Source of the DNA: Bacteroidia bacterium | Lineage (GTDB): Bacteria > Bacteroidota > Bacteroidia > B-17B0 > Aurantibacillaceae | Reading direction: 5' to 3' | DNA length: 42,880 bases | Assembly (NCBI GenBank): GCA_021740825.1 | Contig: JAIOZA010000025.1 | Coordinates: forward strand, 1-42,880 | In this document: in pieces, positions 16,234 to 24,150 of the stretch | Numbering within the stretch: the first letter of the stretch is position 1 | Layout of the letters: each line of letters opens with the position of its first letter | Notes under the pieces: model-generated | What the model saw: only the letters and a program-made list of their open reading frames with translations | What the model was told of the DNA's origin: nothing | The model's database searches: none | Position numbers and translations under genes: made by a program

Positions 16234-17976
16234 ATGATGTATAACAAATTTTTATTAATAACGTTTCTTTTTTTATCATTTGCTGCAATTGCACAACCAA
16301 AAAAAGAATACTACGATAGCGAGCAAAGCAAATTAAAATCAGAAACCAATATTGTTAAAGGAATGCCTCACGGTAAATATGTGGAGTATTATAAAAATGG
16401 AAATATATCCCGAAAAGGTATATTTTACAATGGTAAAGAAGATAGTACTTGGTACTTTTATTACGATAATAAAATTTTAAAGGCTACCGAAAATTATAAG
16501 AGAGGTAAAAAAAATGGTCATAATCGTTATTACTTTAAAACAGGAGAATTAGCTCAAGAAACTATTTTCAAAGATAATTTAGCAGATAGTATTTGGACTT
16601 CTTATTATGACAACAAAATTGTAAAAAGCAGAGAAGCATTTTTGAACGGAAAAAAACAAGGCGAGTGGTTATATTATTTTGACAATGGAACTATAGAAAG
16701 CTCCGGAAAATTTGAGAATGATTTAAAGGATGGCGAGGTAAAAACGTTTTATAAAAACGGAAAACCTGCTGTAATTTCTAATTACTGTAAAAATAAACCT
16801 TGTGGCAAAACATTAGAATATTATGAAAATGGTCAACAAAAATTTGAAAAAGAATACGTTGATTCTACTACTTTTTTAATTCAAAATATGTGGGATGAAA
16901 AAGGTAAACAAATCATCGCCAATGGAAACGGAACGCTAACTGCTCAATATGATAATGGTATTATTAAAGCGCAGGGAAGTTATCAAAATGGCTATATGCA
17001 TGGCTTATGGAGGCATTTTCATCCTAACGGAGAATTAGATTATGAAGCAAATTATGAAAAAGGTATTTTAAATGGTTATTATTCCTCTTACTATAAAAAC
17101 CATAAAATAAAAAGTGAAGGTCCGTTTTTAAACGGAAAGAAAAACGGAGTTTGGAAATTCTTTACCGAAAAAGGTGAAAAAGAAATGGAAGGAACTTTAA
17201 AAGATGGTTTGCGGAACGAAAAATGGATTTATTATTACAGTAATGGGAACAAAGAATCGGAAGGTAATTTTATAGATGATAAACAAACAGGTACCTGGGA
17301 ATATTTTTATCCAACAAAAGAAAAGTGGAAATTAGGAAATTATGACAACGACTTAAAAACAGGAATCTGGACAACTTGGTTTGAAAATGGAAAAAAATTA
17401 CAAGAAGGACCTTATGTTGCAGGTAAAGAAAATGGACAATGGCAAAGTTGGTATAATAATGGGCAATTAAAAGATAAGGGAAGTTTTAAGAATGCTCAAA
17501 TTGCAGGATTATGGGAAGGTTGGTATATGAATGGCAAACCAAACTATAAAGGCTCTTATAACGAAAAAGGAAAAAAACAAGGTTTATGGGAATATTGGTT
17601 CGAAACTGGTAAGTATAGCGAAAAAGGCTCCTATGTAAGCGGTATTAAACATGGCCATTGGACGAGTTACCAAGAAAAAGGAAGTTATGTGGATAGCGAT
17701 GGAAACTATAGTAAAGGAAAGCAACATGGCCTATGGCTTTACTACTTTGAAACGGGTGGTATTATGCGAGAACAAAGATTTAAAAATGGTCATTTATCCG
17801 GTAAATCCATTACTTACTTTTCAAACAACACTAAACAATCAGAATGTAATTACAATGTAATTAGCGAAAAACGAAAAGGTAAAAAACAAAGTGTGGCTAA
17901 TGGCGATTGGATTTTTTATGATAAAACTGGTAATGAAATTAGCCGAATTACATACAAAAATGGAAAGAAAAAATAA
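16234..17976 (+). CDS. Secreted MORN_2 repeat protein
   Basis: The 580-residue protein starts with a signal peptide (FLLITFLFLSFAAIA then Q) and then consists almost wholly of about 23 MORN_2 repeats of the form YYxNGxxxxxGxYxNGxxxGxW, each roughly 23 residues. Such repeats are widespread in exported Bacteroidota proteins, often labelled YwqK-like, without a firm function. Two Met codons open the frame (16234 and 16237) and either could be used. The gene stands between the paa cluster and a lipoprotein gene and has no obvious promoter match. Function unknown. Confidence 0.85.
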   Translation: MMYNKFLLITFLFLSFAAIAQPKKEYYDSEQSKLKSETNIVKGMPHGKYVEYYKNGNISRKGIFYNGKEDSTWYFYYDNKILKATENYKRGKKNGHNRYYFKTGELAQETIFKDNLADSIWTSYYDNKIVKSREAFLNGKKQGEWLYYFDNGTIESSGKFENDLKDGEVKTFYKNGKPAVISNYCKNKPCGKTLEYYENGQQKFEKEYVDSTTFLIQNMWDEKGKQIIANGNGTLTAQYDNGIIKAQGSYQNGYMHGLWRHFHPNGELDYEANYEKGILNGYYSSYYKNHKIKSEGPFLNGKKNGVWKFFTEKGEKEMEGTLKDGLRNEKWIYYYSNGNKESEGNFIDDKQTGTWEYFYPTKEKWKLGNYDNDLKTGIWTTWFENGKKLQEGPYVAGKENGQWQSWYNNGQLKDKGSFKNAQIAGLWEGWYMNGKPNYKGSYNEKGKKQGLWEYWFETGKYSEKGSYVSGIKHGHWTSYQEKGSYVDSDGNYSKGKQHGLWLYYFETGGIMREQRFKNGHLSGKSITYFSNNTKQSECNYNVISEKRKGKKQSVANGDWIFYDKTGNEISRITYKNGKKK

Positions 17977-18034
17977 GAAAATAGTCACATCTCTTGCAAT
18001 AAAAAAGTATATTTACTAAACCAAACAATAATAT

Positions 18035-18865
18035 ATGTTATTTAATTTTAAAACTTCTTATTTGCTAGTCTCATTCGCTTTTATAGTAATGGCATGCGGT
18101 AATAATAATGAAGATGAACTTGATAGTATAGATGACAAAATGCAAATCAGCGGCATTGACTCTCAAAAAATTTCAGCACAAAATGTTTTTAATACAATTT
18201 CTTCGCGATCTACTATTATAGAAGTAGCAAAACTATCTGGAGCAGAATATAATGTGCAGTTTTTAAATAACCCCGATGTAGTAAATAACTATTCGCTTGA
18301 AAGCAGCCAGGCATTAAACTTAGGTGTTTATGGTGCTGATTTAAATGCTGCTAGCATTTTTGATCAAACTCAAGAAACCATGCTATTTTTTAAGTGCGTA
18401 AATATTTTAGCTAAAAGAATTGGCGTTAGTAATTCATTTGACGAAAACATGGGCGATAGAATGACTAACAATCAGGAAAATAGAGATTCAACATTAAGTA
18501 TTATTTCGCAAGCCTTTCAAAGTGCAGATATTACATTAAGAAAAAATAATAGACCTGGAACGTCAACTCTTTTAGTAGCAGGAGCATGGGTTGAAGGTAT
18601 TTATATTGCTTGTCAATCTGCCAAAGAAAATAATAGCGAACTTATTGTTAAAGAAATCTTCCTACAAAAAGAGTCTTTACTTAATCTCGTAGAATTAGTT
18701 AAATCTTCAACCATTTCGGACGAGGTAAAATATATTTCGAATGATTTAAATACTATAAAATCTATCTACGACGCAAAAATAGAAGGCGTAAATTCTTTAA
18801 ATTCATTAAGTGCATTAGATAAAAAAATTGCAGAACTACGAACGAAAATAGTTTCCTCTAAATAA
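18035..18865 (+). CDS. Hypothetical lipoprotein
   Basis: The 276-residue product has a short lipoprotein signal with a lipobox ending VMAC (Cys about residue 21) followed by an acidic, Asn-rich stretch (GNNNEDELDSID) typical of surface or periplasmic lipoproteins in this phylum. The rest looks mainly helical. I do not recognise the family. The stop is 3 bp before the next gene, so it is co-transcribed with the gamma-carbonic-anhydrase-like gene. Confidence 0.75.
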   Translation: MLFNFKTSYLLVSFAFIVMACGNNNEDELDSIDDKMQISGIDSQKISAQNVFNTISSRSTIIEVAKLSGAEYNVQFLNNPDVVNNYSLESSQALNLGVYGADLNAASIFDQTQETMLFFKCVNILAKRIGVSNSFDENMGDRMTNNQENRDSTLSIISQAFQSADITLRKNNRPGTSTLLVAGAWVEGIYIACQSAKENNSELIVKEIFLQKESLLNLVELVKSSTISDEVKYISNDLNTIKSIYDAKIEGVNSLNSLSALDKKIAELRTKIVSSK

Positions 18866-18868
18866 AAT

Positions 18869-19381
18869 ATGGCTTTTATTTTACCGGTTAACGGAATTAA
18901 CCCTCAATTTGGAAAGAATACTTTTTTAGCCCCAAATGCAACCATTGTTGGTGATGTAATTTGTGGTGAAGACTGTAGCTTCTGGTTTAATGCCGTAGTG
19001 CGAGGAGATGTCAATTCAATACGATTAGGTAATAAAGTAAATATACAAGACGGGGCTGTTATTCATTGCACCTATCAAAAAACCAAAACCATTTTAGGAA
19101 ACAATGTATCAGTAGGTCATAATGCCATTGTACACGGAAGTTTAGTGCACGATAATGTATTAATTGGCATGGGTGCTATTGTAATGGATAATTGCGAAAT
19201 TGGATCAAATTCTATAATTGCAGCTGGTGCAGTTTTAACCGAGGGTACAATTGTTCCAAGTGGTTGTATTTACGCTGGTGTGCCAGCTAAGAAAGTAAAA
19301 GATATTTCGGAAGAATTAATTAGCGGCGAAATAAATCGAATTGCCAATAATTATTTAATGTATAGCACTTGGTTTAAATAA
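18869..19381 (+). CDS. Gamma-carbonic-anhydrase-like hexapeptide protein
   Basis: This 170-residue protein is a left-handed beta-helix of hexapeptide repeats. The metal-binding histidines of the gamma-CA family are present: H66 (AVIHCTY), H84 (SVGHNA) and H89 (IVHGS). The family also includes YrdA/CaiE-like proteins, and carbonic anhydrase activity is not guaranteed by the metal ligands alone. It follows the lipoprotein gene by 3 bp and converges with a small lipoprotein gene. Confidence 0.9.
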   Translation: MAFILPVNGINPQFGKNTFLAPNATIVGDVICGEDCSFWFNAVVRGDVNSIRLGNKVNIQDGAVIHCTYQKTKTILGNNVSVGHNAIVHGSLVHDNVLIGMGAIVMDNCEIGSNSIIAAGAVLTEGTIVPSGCIYAGVPAKKVKDISEELISGEINRIANNYLMYSTWFK

Positions 19382-19382
19382 A

Positions 19383-19574
19383 TTATTCCTTTAAGGTACA
19401 ATTAGTTTGACCAACGGATAATGTTTTACAGTACTTTTTAGCCTGACTTTTAGTAGCATCAATTGTTCCGGCATCATAAGTTGCTGAAGAATTTTGGCAT
19501 ACACAAGTACGTTCTTTCTTACATGAAACAAAAAATACTGATATGGCAAGAATTATTATCGTTATAAATTTCAT
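19383..19574 (-). CDS. Small Cys-rich lipoprotein
   Basis: A 63-residue product with a lipoprotein signal peptide whose lipobox ends FFVSC (Cys about residue 18), then KKERTCVCQNSS and two further Cys near the C-terminus. The four Cys after the lipid-modified one could form two disulfides in the periplasm. It starts at the only ATG and ends one base from the converging gene. A TATTTTTG box at 19594-19601 on this strand could serve as -7. No family recognised; the clear signal and lipobox support a real gene. Confidence 0.7.
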   Translation of the reverse strand: MKFITIIILAISVFFVSCKKERTCVCQNSSATYDAGTIDATKSQAKKYCKTLSVGQTNCTLKE

Positions 19575-19623
19575 GTAAATTGTTTAATACGGGCAAAAAT
19601 AAACAATTAAATAGTGATAATAT

Positions 19624-19654
19624 TTGGTTTTTACCTAATTAGAATATATATTTG
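19624..19654 (+). promoter_or_regulatory. Promoter of rpsU (TTG-N20-TATATTTG)
   Basis: TTTG with TTG at 19624-19626 and TATATTTG at 19647-19654, 20 bp apart, are a textbook Bacteroidota promoter. The leader to the ATG at 19687 is about 25 bases, AT-rich, and lacks any Shine-Dalgarno sequence. Confidence 0.7.
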
Positions 19655-19686
19655 CAACCCAAATAAAAAATTAATAAAATTATATA

Positions 19687-19884
19687 ATGTTAATAGTAGC
19701 AGTAAAAGAAGGTGAAAGCATTGAAAAAGCTTTAAAAAAGTTTAAGAAGAAATTCGAAAAAACAGGTGTTGTAAAGCAATTACGCGTTCGCAAGAATTTT
19801 GAAAAACCGTCTATCACAAATAGACAAACTCGCATTAAAGCTGTTTACAAGCAAAAAATGCAGTTAGGTTTAGCAGCTGAATAA
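19687..19884 (+). CDS. rpsU: 30S ribosomal protein bS21
   Basis: The 65-residue basic protein matches bS21 (MLIVAVKEGESIEKALKKFK and a Lys/Arg-rich remainder ending KQKMQLGLAAE). In Bacteroidota ribosomes bS21, with bS18 and bS6, shields the anti-Shine-Dalgarno end of 16S rRNA. It leads the conserved rpsU-xerC-hpf order. A hairpin with a T-run follows. Unlike what I recall for some Flavobacteriia, this rpsU has no Shine-Dalgarno before its start. Confidence 0.97.
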   Translation: MLIVAVKEGESIEKALKKFKKKFEKTGVVKQLRVRKNFEKPSITNRQTRIKAVYKQKMQLGLAAE

Positions 19885-19912
19885 GATTACTTTTTCACAA
19901 AATTTATAATAT

Positions 19913-19967
19913 AACCTAAGGTTATTGCGCAATTTTAAATTAAATTCGTTATAACCTTAGGTTTTTT
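19913..19967 (+). terminator. Hairpin with T-run between rpsU and xerC
   Basis: AACCTAAGGTTAT (19913-19925) pairs perfectly with ATAACCTTAGGTT (19951-19963) around a 25-base loop, followed by T's through 19967. It looks like a rho-independent terminator, yet the last T touches the xerC ATG at 19968, so it could equally be an attenuator that hides the xerC start. Confidence 0.6.
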
Positions 19968-20858
19968 ATGTTCAATAATCATCTCCATTCTTTTTTTGAT
20001 TACCTAACTTATGAAAAGAATTACTCGATTCATACGATTACATCTTATAAAAATGATCTTCATCAATTTATTGAATTTATTAATCCTCAGAAAGAAGAAT
20101 TTCCTGCTGTTGAAATAAATTATCAACACGTTAGAGCTTGGGTTGCAGAACTCATAAAACATAAAATTTCAGCTCGCAGTGTTAATCGAAAACTGTCATC
20201 TTTAAAATCTTTCTTTAAATACTTACAGCGCCTAAAAATCATCGAGATTAACCCGTTATCTAAAATTTCTGGGCCAAAAACTCCTAAAAGATTACCAGTG
20301 TTTATTGACGAAAATCATATGGTCAACCTATTTTCAGATGTTAAGTTTGAAGAAGGTTTTAATGGGCAAAGAGACCAATTAATTTTAGATTTATTATATC
20401 AAACTGGGATGAGGCGATCGGAATTGACACACTTAAAGGAATCAGACATTGATTTATTTAATTCGACCATTAAGGTTTTAGGTAAAAGAAATAAAGAGCG
20501 CATTATTCCAATTTCTTTACCACTAAAACGTAACCTTAAAAGCTATTTAAAAGTAAAAGAGGAACTAAATTTATCAAATATGATGTTGTTGGTAAGCGAG
20601 AAAGGGAATACATTAAGCGAACAAGCTGTGTATAAATCTGTAAAAAAATACCTTGCTCAAATAACGACCATTCAGAAGAAAAGCCCACATGTTTTGCGTC
20701 ACACCTTTGCAACACACCTTTTAAATAATGGAGCAGACATTAACGCCGTTAAGGATTTATTAGGGCATGCCAACTTAAGTGCTACCCAAGTTTATACGCA
20801 TAACACAATTGATAAATTAAAAAAATCATATAAACAAGCACACCCCAGAGGAGATTAA
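19968..20858 (+). CDS. xerC: Tyrosine recombinase XerC
   Basis: A 296-residue site-specific recombinase that resolves chromosome dimers with its partner XerD. The N-terminal SAM-like core-binding domain (FFDYLTYEKNYSIHTITSYKNDL) is followed by the catalytic domain with R149 (TGMRRSEL), K173 (LGKRNKER), H241 and R244 (HVLRHTFATHLL), H267 (LLGHANL) and nucleophile Y276. All are present. The start at 19968 is the only one that keeps the family N-terminus. Its place between rpsU and hpf marks it as the housekeeping copy and not an integrase of a mobile element. Confidence 0.94.
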   Translation: MFNNHLHSFFDYLTYEKNYSIHTITSYKNDLHQFIEFINPQKEEFPAVEINYQHVRAWVAELIKHKISARSVNRKLSSLKSFFKYLQRLKIIEINPLSKISGPKTPKRLPVFIDENHMVNLFSDVKFEEGFNGQRDQLILDLLYQTGMRRSELTHLKESDIDLFNSTIKVLGKRNKERIIPISLPLKRNLKSYLKVKEELNLSNMMLLVSEKGNTLSEQAVYKSVKKYLAQITTIQKKSPHVLRHTFATHLLNNGADINAVKDLLGHANLSATQVYTHNTIDKLKKSYKQAHPRGD

Positions 20859-20897
20859 AGATTGCAATTAATAAGTATAAACTAAAAACACAAAAAC

Positions 20898-20903
20898 AGG
20901 AGG
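20898..20903 (+). promoter_or_regulatory. Strong Shine-Dalgarno of hpf (AGGAGG)
   Basis: AGGAGG, in ACAGGAGGATTTATT before the ATG at 20911, with a 7-base spacer. It is ideal by E. coli standards, and it is the only such site I see before any gene in the window. Confidence 0.8.
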
Positions 20904-20910
20904 ATTTATT

Positions 20911-21231
20911 ATGACAACTAACATTCAATCATTGCATTTTGATGCAGACAAGAAATTAATTGATTTTGCTAACGAAAAAATGAATAAACTTAAAACATAC
21001 CACGATGGTTTGATTAACGGAGAAGTAATCATGCGTATCGATAAATCGTCTACAAGCGAAAATAAAGTTGCTGAGATAAAAATATTAGCAAAAGGTCAGG
21101 AGTTATTTTCAAAAAAGCAATCTTCATCTTTTGAAGAATCTATAGATTTAGCATGTGAAGCTTTAAAATCTCAAATTAAAAAGCATAAAGAAAAACAAGC
21201 TGGTGCTAAAATAAACCCAGACGATTTATAA
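20911..21231 (+). CDS. hpf: Ribosome hibernation promoting factor, short form
   Basis: The 106-residue protein matches the HPF/RaiA family N-terminal domain (HFDADKKLIDFANEKMNKL, then SFEESIDLACEALKSQIKKHKEK). It lacks the long-form C-terminal dimerisation domain. Family members bind the 30S decoding region in stationary phase and block translation. It lies 52 bp after xerC and is preceded by a perfect Shine-Dalgarno, unusual here. A strong terminator follows. Confidence 0.92.
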   Translation: MTTNIQSLHFDADKKLIDFANEKMNKLKTYHDGLINGEVIMRIDKSSTSENKVAEIKILAKGQELFSKKQSSSFEESIDLACEALKSQIKKHKEKQAGAKINPDDL

Positions 21232-21249
21232 AATAATATTTAAAAAAAT

Positions 21250-21283
21250 AAAAAGGAGTTAGAATAATCTAACTCCTTTTTTT
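21250..21283 (+). terminator. Rho-independent terminator after hpf
   Basis: AAAAAGGAGTTAGA (21250-21263) pairs with TCTAACTCCTTTTT (21268-21281) across the loop ATAA, with two more T's after it. The A-run on the left lets it also stop leftward transcripts from the glycosyltransferase gene. Confidence 0.92.
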
Positions 21284-21321
21284 GTGCTAAAATCTGAGAA
21301 CTTTCGCAACCATTTACATAG

Positions 21322-22344
21322 CTATTTTAAATCGCTGTAATAGCGGACAAGCTTTACAAAATGCTCGTAAACCGTATTTTTTTTATAAATACAAGTATTA
21401 CTGTTTTTAAATTCGTGCAGTGATTGCATTGCTTTTCTTTTCCTTAAAGTTGATGGTAAAAAGGCGTAAAATGAAAAGTGTGCTTTAATTATCGCTATAA
21501 AATGTGAGCCCTTTCCTTCACACAAAAATTTTATGGCTGCCACTCCATCTAAAATCATTCGGTAAATAATTTTAAAAAACAAAAAATGAGATGAGGCATT
21601 TTTAGTTAGCGTAATTAAATTATTTCTAAAATTTAGAAATGTTTTTCTTGGACTAATTTTATTAAGTGTCCCTCCACCAACATGGTACACAATAGATTGT
21701 GGCTCTACATATATTTTATATCCACTATTTTTCATTCGCCAACATAAATCAATCTCTTCCATGTGGGCAAAATAATCATCATCAAATCCCCCTACTTTCC
21801 AAAAAGCTTCTGCCCTCAAAAACAAGCAAGCACCACTGGCCCAAAACACTTCTATAGCATTATTGTATTGACCTTTATCTTCCTCCAATATATTAAAAAT
21901 TCTACCTCTACAAAATGGATAGCCATATGTATCAATAAAGCCCCCACTAGCACCGGCATATTCAAATTTGTTTTTATGGTAATAATCTAAAATTTTAGGT
22001 TGGCACGCAGCTACATCTTTACTAGAATCCAATAATGCAACAATGGGATCTATCCAGTTTTCGGTAACTTCAACATCGGAATTTAATAGTACATAATAGT
22101 GGGCATCAACCTGTCTTAATGCTGTATTATATCCTTTTGCAAAACCCTCATTAGCATGATTAATAATTGTTTTAACCTGAGGGAAATGAATCTTTAAAAA
22201 CTCTACACTATCATCCGTTGAATTATTATCGGCTACAATTATTTGAGCACCAGTAGAAAACTTTATAACACTTGGTAAAAATTTCTCTAAAAAAGATTTT
22301 CCATTCCAATTTAAAATAACTACTGCTACTTTATTACTCCACAT
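21322..22344 (-). CDS. Family 2 glycosyltransferase
   Basis: A 340-residue GT-A fold enzyme: VAVVILNWNGKSFLEKFLPS at the start, VADNNSTDDS, the LLNSDVEV metal-site region, and GGFDDDYFAHMEEIDLCWRMKNSGYKIY near the middle, which resembles rhamnosyltransferase-like GT2 proteins. The C-terminal third has hydrophobic stretches that may associate with the membrane. It probably adds a sugar to a surface polysaccharide or glycoprotein; donor and acceptor are unknown. It begins 3 bp after the GWxTD gene, so the two form an operon. Confidence 0.88.
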   Translation of the reverse strand: MWSNKVAVVILNWNGKSFLEKFLPSVIKFSTGAQIIVADNNSTDDSVEFLKIHFPQVKTIINHANEGFAKGYNTALRQVDAHYYVLLNSDVEVTENWIDPIVALLDSSKDVAACQPKILDYYHKNKFEYAGASGGFIDTYGYPFCRGRIFNILEEDKGQYNNAIEVFWASGACLFLRAEAFWKVGGFDDDYFAHMEEIDLCWRMKNSGYKIYVEPQSIVYHVGGGTLNKISPRKTFLNFRNNLITLTKNASSHFLFFKIIYRMILDGVAAIKFLCEGKGSHFIAIIKAHFSFYAFLPSTLRKRKAMQSLHEFKNSNTCIYKKNTVYEHFVKLVRYYSDLK

Positions 22345-22347
22345 AAA

Positions 22348-23823
22348 TTAACGAGGATTATTAAAATTTTCATCAATATTATTCCCGTAATATTTTTGAG
22401 GTTTAGTTTGATCAAAATCCTGTTTTTGCTGCGATCGATTTACCAATCGGAGCTGCCACCTTTCGTCATAAACTTCTCCTCGCACTTCGCTATGAATTAA
22501 TTTATAACAATCATCAGAAATTAAGAAATTTGCAAAAACAAATTTTTTATTTGTAAAAAATCGTTTGGTAGCTTTATCGTAAATTCTATAATACTGCCAA
22601 ATCTCGTATGGGTAAGTCTCTGGCTCGCTGTTTACCTGATTCCGTTGATCTGGCTTACCATATTGCAAATAAACTCTTCCTCTATCTGTAAAATAACCTT
22701 TTTGTTTTCCACATTTTAATAATGCGTTAGTCTCTAGTACTTGCTTGTAATAGGTAAACCACATAGTTAGCGGATTAATTGTATCTGCAGATTGCTCTTT
22801 CCAGTAAGCAACTAAATAACTGCGCAATAAATTTGGTTCTTTGTTTTTAATTTGTGTTTGTTGCCAATCTCTTTCTGTGGCGCCTGATATGGGCCATAAA
22901 CACTCAACAAACTGAACCAACGAATCCGTGCTTTGAACAGTATTAAAAAAATCTTCTATAGAGTTAATGCCATTAGCAAAATTTGAAGACATTTGGGTTG
23001 CATCACTTTTACGTTGAAAAAACCACTTTTTTTGAGACTGTATTTTATTTAAAGAATCTTTAGTTTCAATTACTAAATTGTAATTACCTGTAGGCAATTT
23101 TGTAATATCAAACTGAGCTAATAAAGGATTTATTGGATTTGCAGTTTGCTTTTGAAAACCAGTTAAGCCACTTTGCTTTATTAATGTTTCCGTATTTTCG
23201 ATATAATAGTAATATATAAACTTTTTATTTTTTCCTATGGTGGTATCTAAATTATAGGTTTCAACATAAAACTTAAGTGCATTTTGCGTTTTAGGAAAAT
23301 AGTTAATATTGTAAGGAATTAAATCAAACCCATTTTTAGTAACCACTGATTGATTTAAAGATTTTGAGTATGACTCCAATATCTGAATATCAGAACTCAT
23401 CACTTTAGCTTCTCTTTTAAAATTGATAGAAATTTGTTTTGAAAAGCTTGCTTTTTTTGTCGCAATTGCATTGTCTGTTACAACTAGCTCAAGAAGGTAT
23501 TCGCCGTTTTCTAAAAAGAACCTTTGTGTATCAATAAATGATGGCACATTAAGTGTATCAGGAGCATTTGGACTCATTAAATTGTAAGCAGATGCCTTGA
23601 CAACTTCGGTGCCCTTAAGTATTTTCCATGATACGTTTACATTGGCTTGATAACCAGTTTCAGTTGGTGAAAACTTAACGGTATTCCCTACAATAGTTAA
23701 GTACGTTTCAAAGTAGGGCTTAGAGCTGCTTGTGGTAAAAACACCATAATTAAAATATACCGTAATATTTGAAAAAACAGAGCTAGTAAGACAAATGGAA
23801 ATTAAAAAAAGAAAATACCTCAT
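22348..23823 (-). CDS. GWxTD-domain exported protein
   Basis: The 491-residue protein has a signal peptide (RYFLFLISICLTSSVFS). The C-terminal 180 residues resemble the GWxTD domain of Bacteroidota: LVQFVECLWPISGATERDWQ followed by GRVYLQYGKPDQR and YPYEIWQYYRI. The N-terminal part looks like beta-rich periplasmic modules. The molecular function of the family is not known. It is the first gene of a two-gene operon with the glycosyltransferase. Confidence 0.75.
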   Translation of the reverse strand: MRYFLFLISICLTSSVFSNITVYFNYGVFTTSSSKPYFETYLTIVGNTVKFSPTETGYQANVNVSWKILKGTEVVKASAYNLMSPNAPDTLNVPSFIDTQRFFLENGEYLLELVVTDNAIATKKASFSKQISINFKREAKVMSSDIQILESYSKSLNQSVVTKNGFDLIPYNINYFPKTQNALKFYVETYNLDTTIGKNKKFIYYYYIENTETLIKQSGLTGFQKQTANPINPLLAQFDITKLPTGNYNLVIETKDSLNKIQSQKKWFFQRKSDATQMSSNFANGINSIEDFFNTVQSTDSLVQFVECLWPISGATERDWQQTQIKNKEPNLLRSYLVAYWKEQSADTINPLTMWFTYYKQVLETNALLKCGKQKGYFTDRGRVYLQYGKPDQRNQVNSEPETYPYEIWQYYRIYDKATKRFFTNKKFVFANFLISDDCYKLIHSEVRGEVYDERWQLRLVNRSQQKQDFDQTKPQKYYGNNIDENFNNPR

Positions 23824-23893
23824 AATAGAAATTTACAAATTAATTGGGGATGTAAATCAGTTTAAATTTAATAAAAATATTTAAAGAAATTTA

Positions 23894-23922
23894 TTGTAGA
23901 ATAAAAAAAAAGGTTAATTTTG
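23894..23922 (+). promoter_or_regulatory. Promoter of tRNA-Ser (TTG-N18-TAATTTTG)
   Basis: TTG at 23894-23896 and TAATTTTG at 23915-23922, 18 bp apart, match the phylum consensus. The box ends 8 bp before the first base of the mature tRNA, so the primary transcript would begin almost at the mature 5' end. Confidence 0.65.
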
Positions 23923-23930
23923 TCACCTCT

Positions 23931-24018
23931 GGAGAAATGGCAGAGTGGTCGATTGCGGCAGTCTTGAAAACTGTTGAACCGTGAGGTTCCTGGGGTTCGA
24001 ATCCCTATTTCTCCGCCA
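23931..24018 (+). tRNA. tRNA-Ser (anticodon UGA)
   Basis: An 88-nt class II tRNA. Acceptor arm GGAGAAA (23931-23937) pairs with TTTCTCC (24008-24014); the discriminator G and an encoded CCA follow. The anticodon loop CTTGAAA (23963-23969) has TGA at 23965-23967, the stem is closed by one G-U, and a long variable arm with GAACCGTGAGGTTC is present. GGTTCGAATCC forms the T arm. It reads UCA and related serine codons. Confidence 0.97.
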
Positions 24019-24020
24019 GT

Positions 24021-24070
24021 TAAAATAAAAAACCCCTTAACTAACACTAGTTAAGGGGTTTTTTATTTTA
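24021..24070. terminator. Bidirectional terminator after tRNA-Ser
   Basis: A perfect 23-bp stem: 24021-24043 pairs with 24048-24070 around the loop ACAC. The core is CCCCTTAACTA/TAGTTAAGGGG flanked by an A-run on one side and TTTTTT on the other, so it can stop transcription from both sides. Confidence 0.93.
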
Positions 24071-24111
24071 TAATTTAGTCTTTATTTTACACTAGGCGCC
24101 AAAAAAATGAC

Positions 24112-24138
24112 ATTTAGGTTTAAAAAAAATACCTAAAT
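24112..24138 (-). terminator. Weak hairpin after the 583-residue protein gene
   Basis: ATTTAGGT (24112-24119) and ACCTAAAT (24131-24138) form an 8-bp stem with an 11-base loop. On the minus strand a T-run (the A-run at 24101-24107) follows a few bases after the stem. A possible terminator of the leftward operon. Confidence 0.35.
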
Positions 24139-24150
24139 AACAGTAATCGC

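Noticed and set aside
19968..20858. Integrase of a mobile element
   Set aside because: The gene matches housekeeping XerC in length and lies in the conserved rpsU-xerC-hpf order with no att repeats or cargo.
23931..24070. tRNA-Ser as an integration site
   Set aside because: No integrase lies nearby and no repeat of the tRNA 3' end was seen elsewhere in the window.
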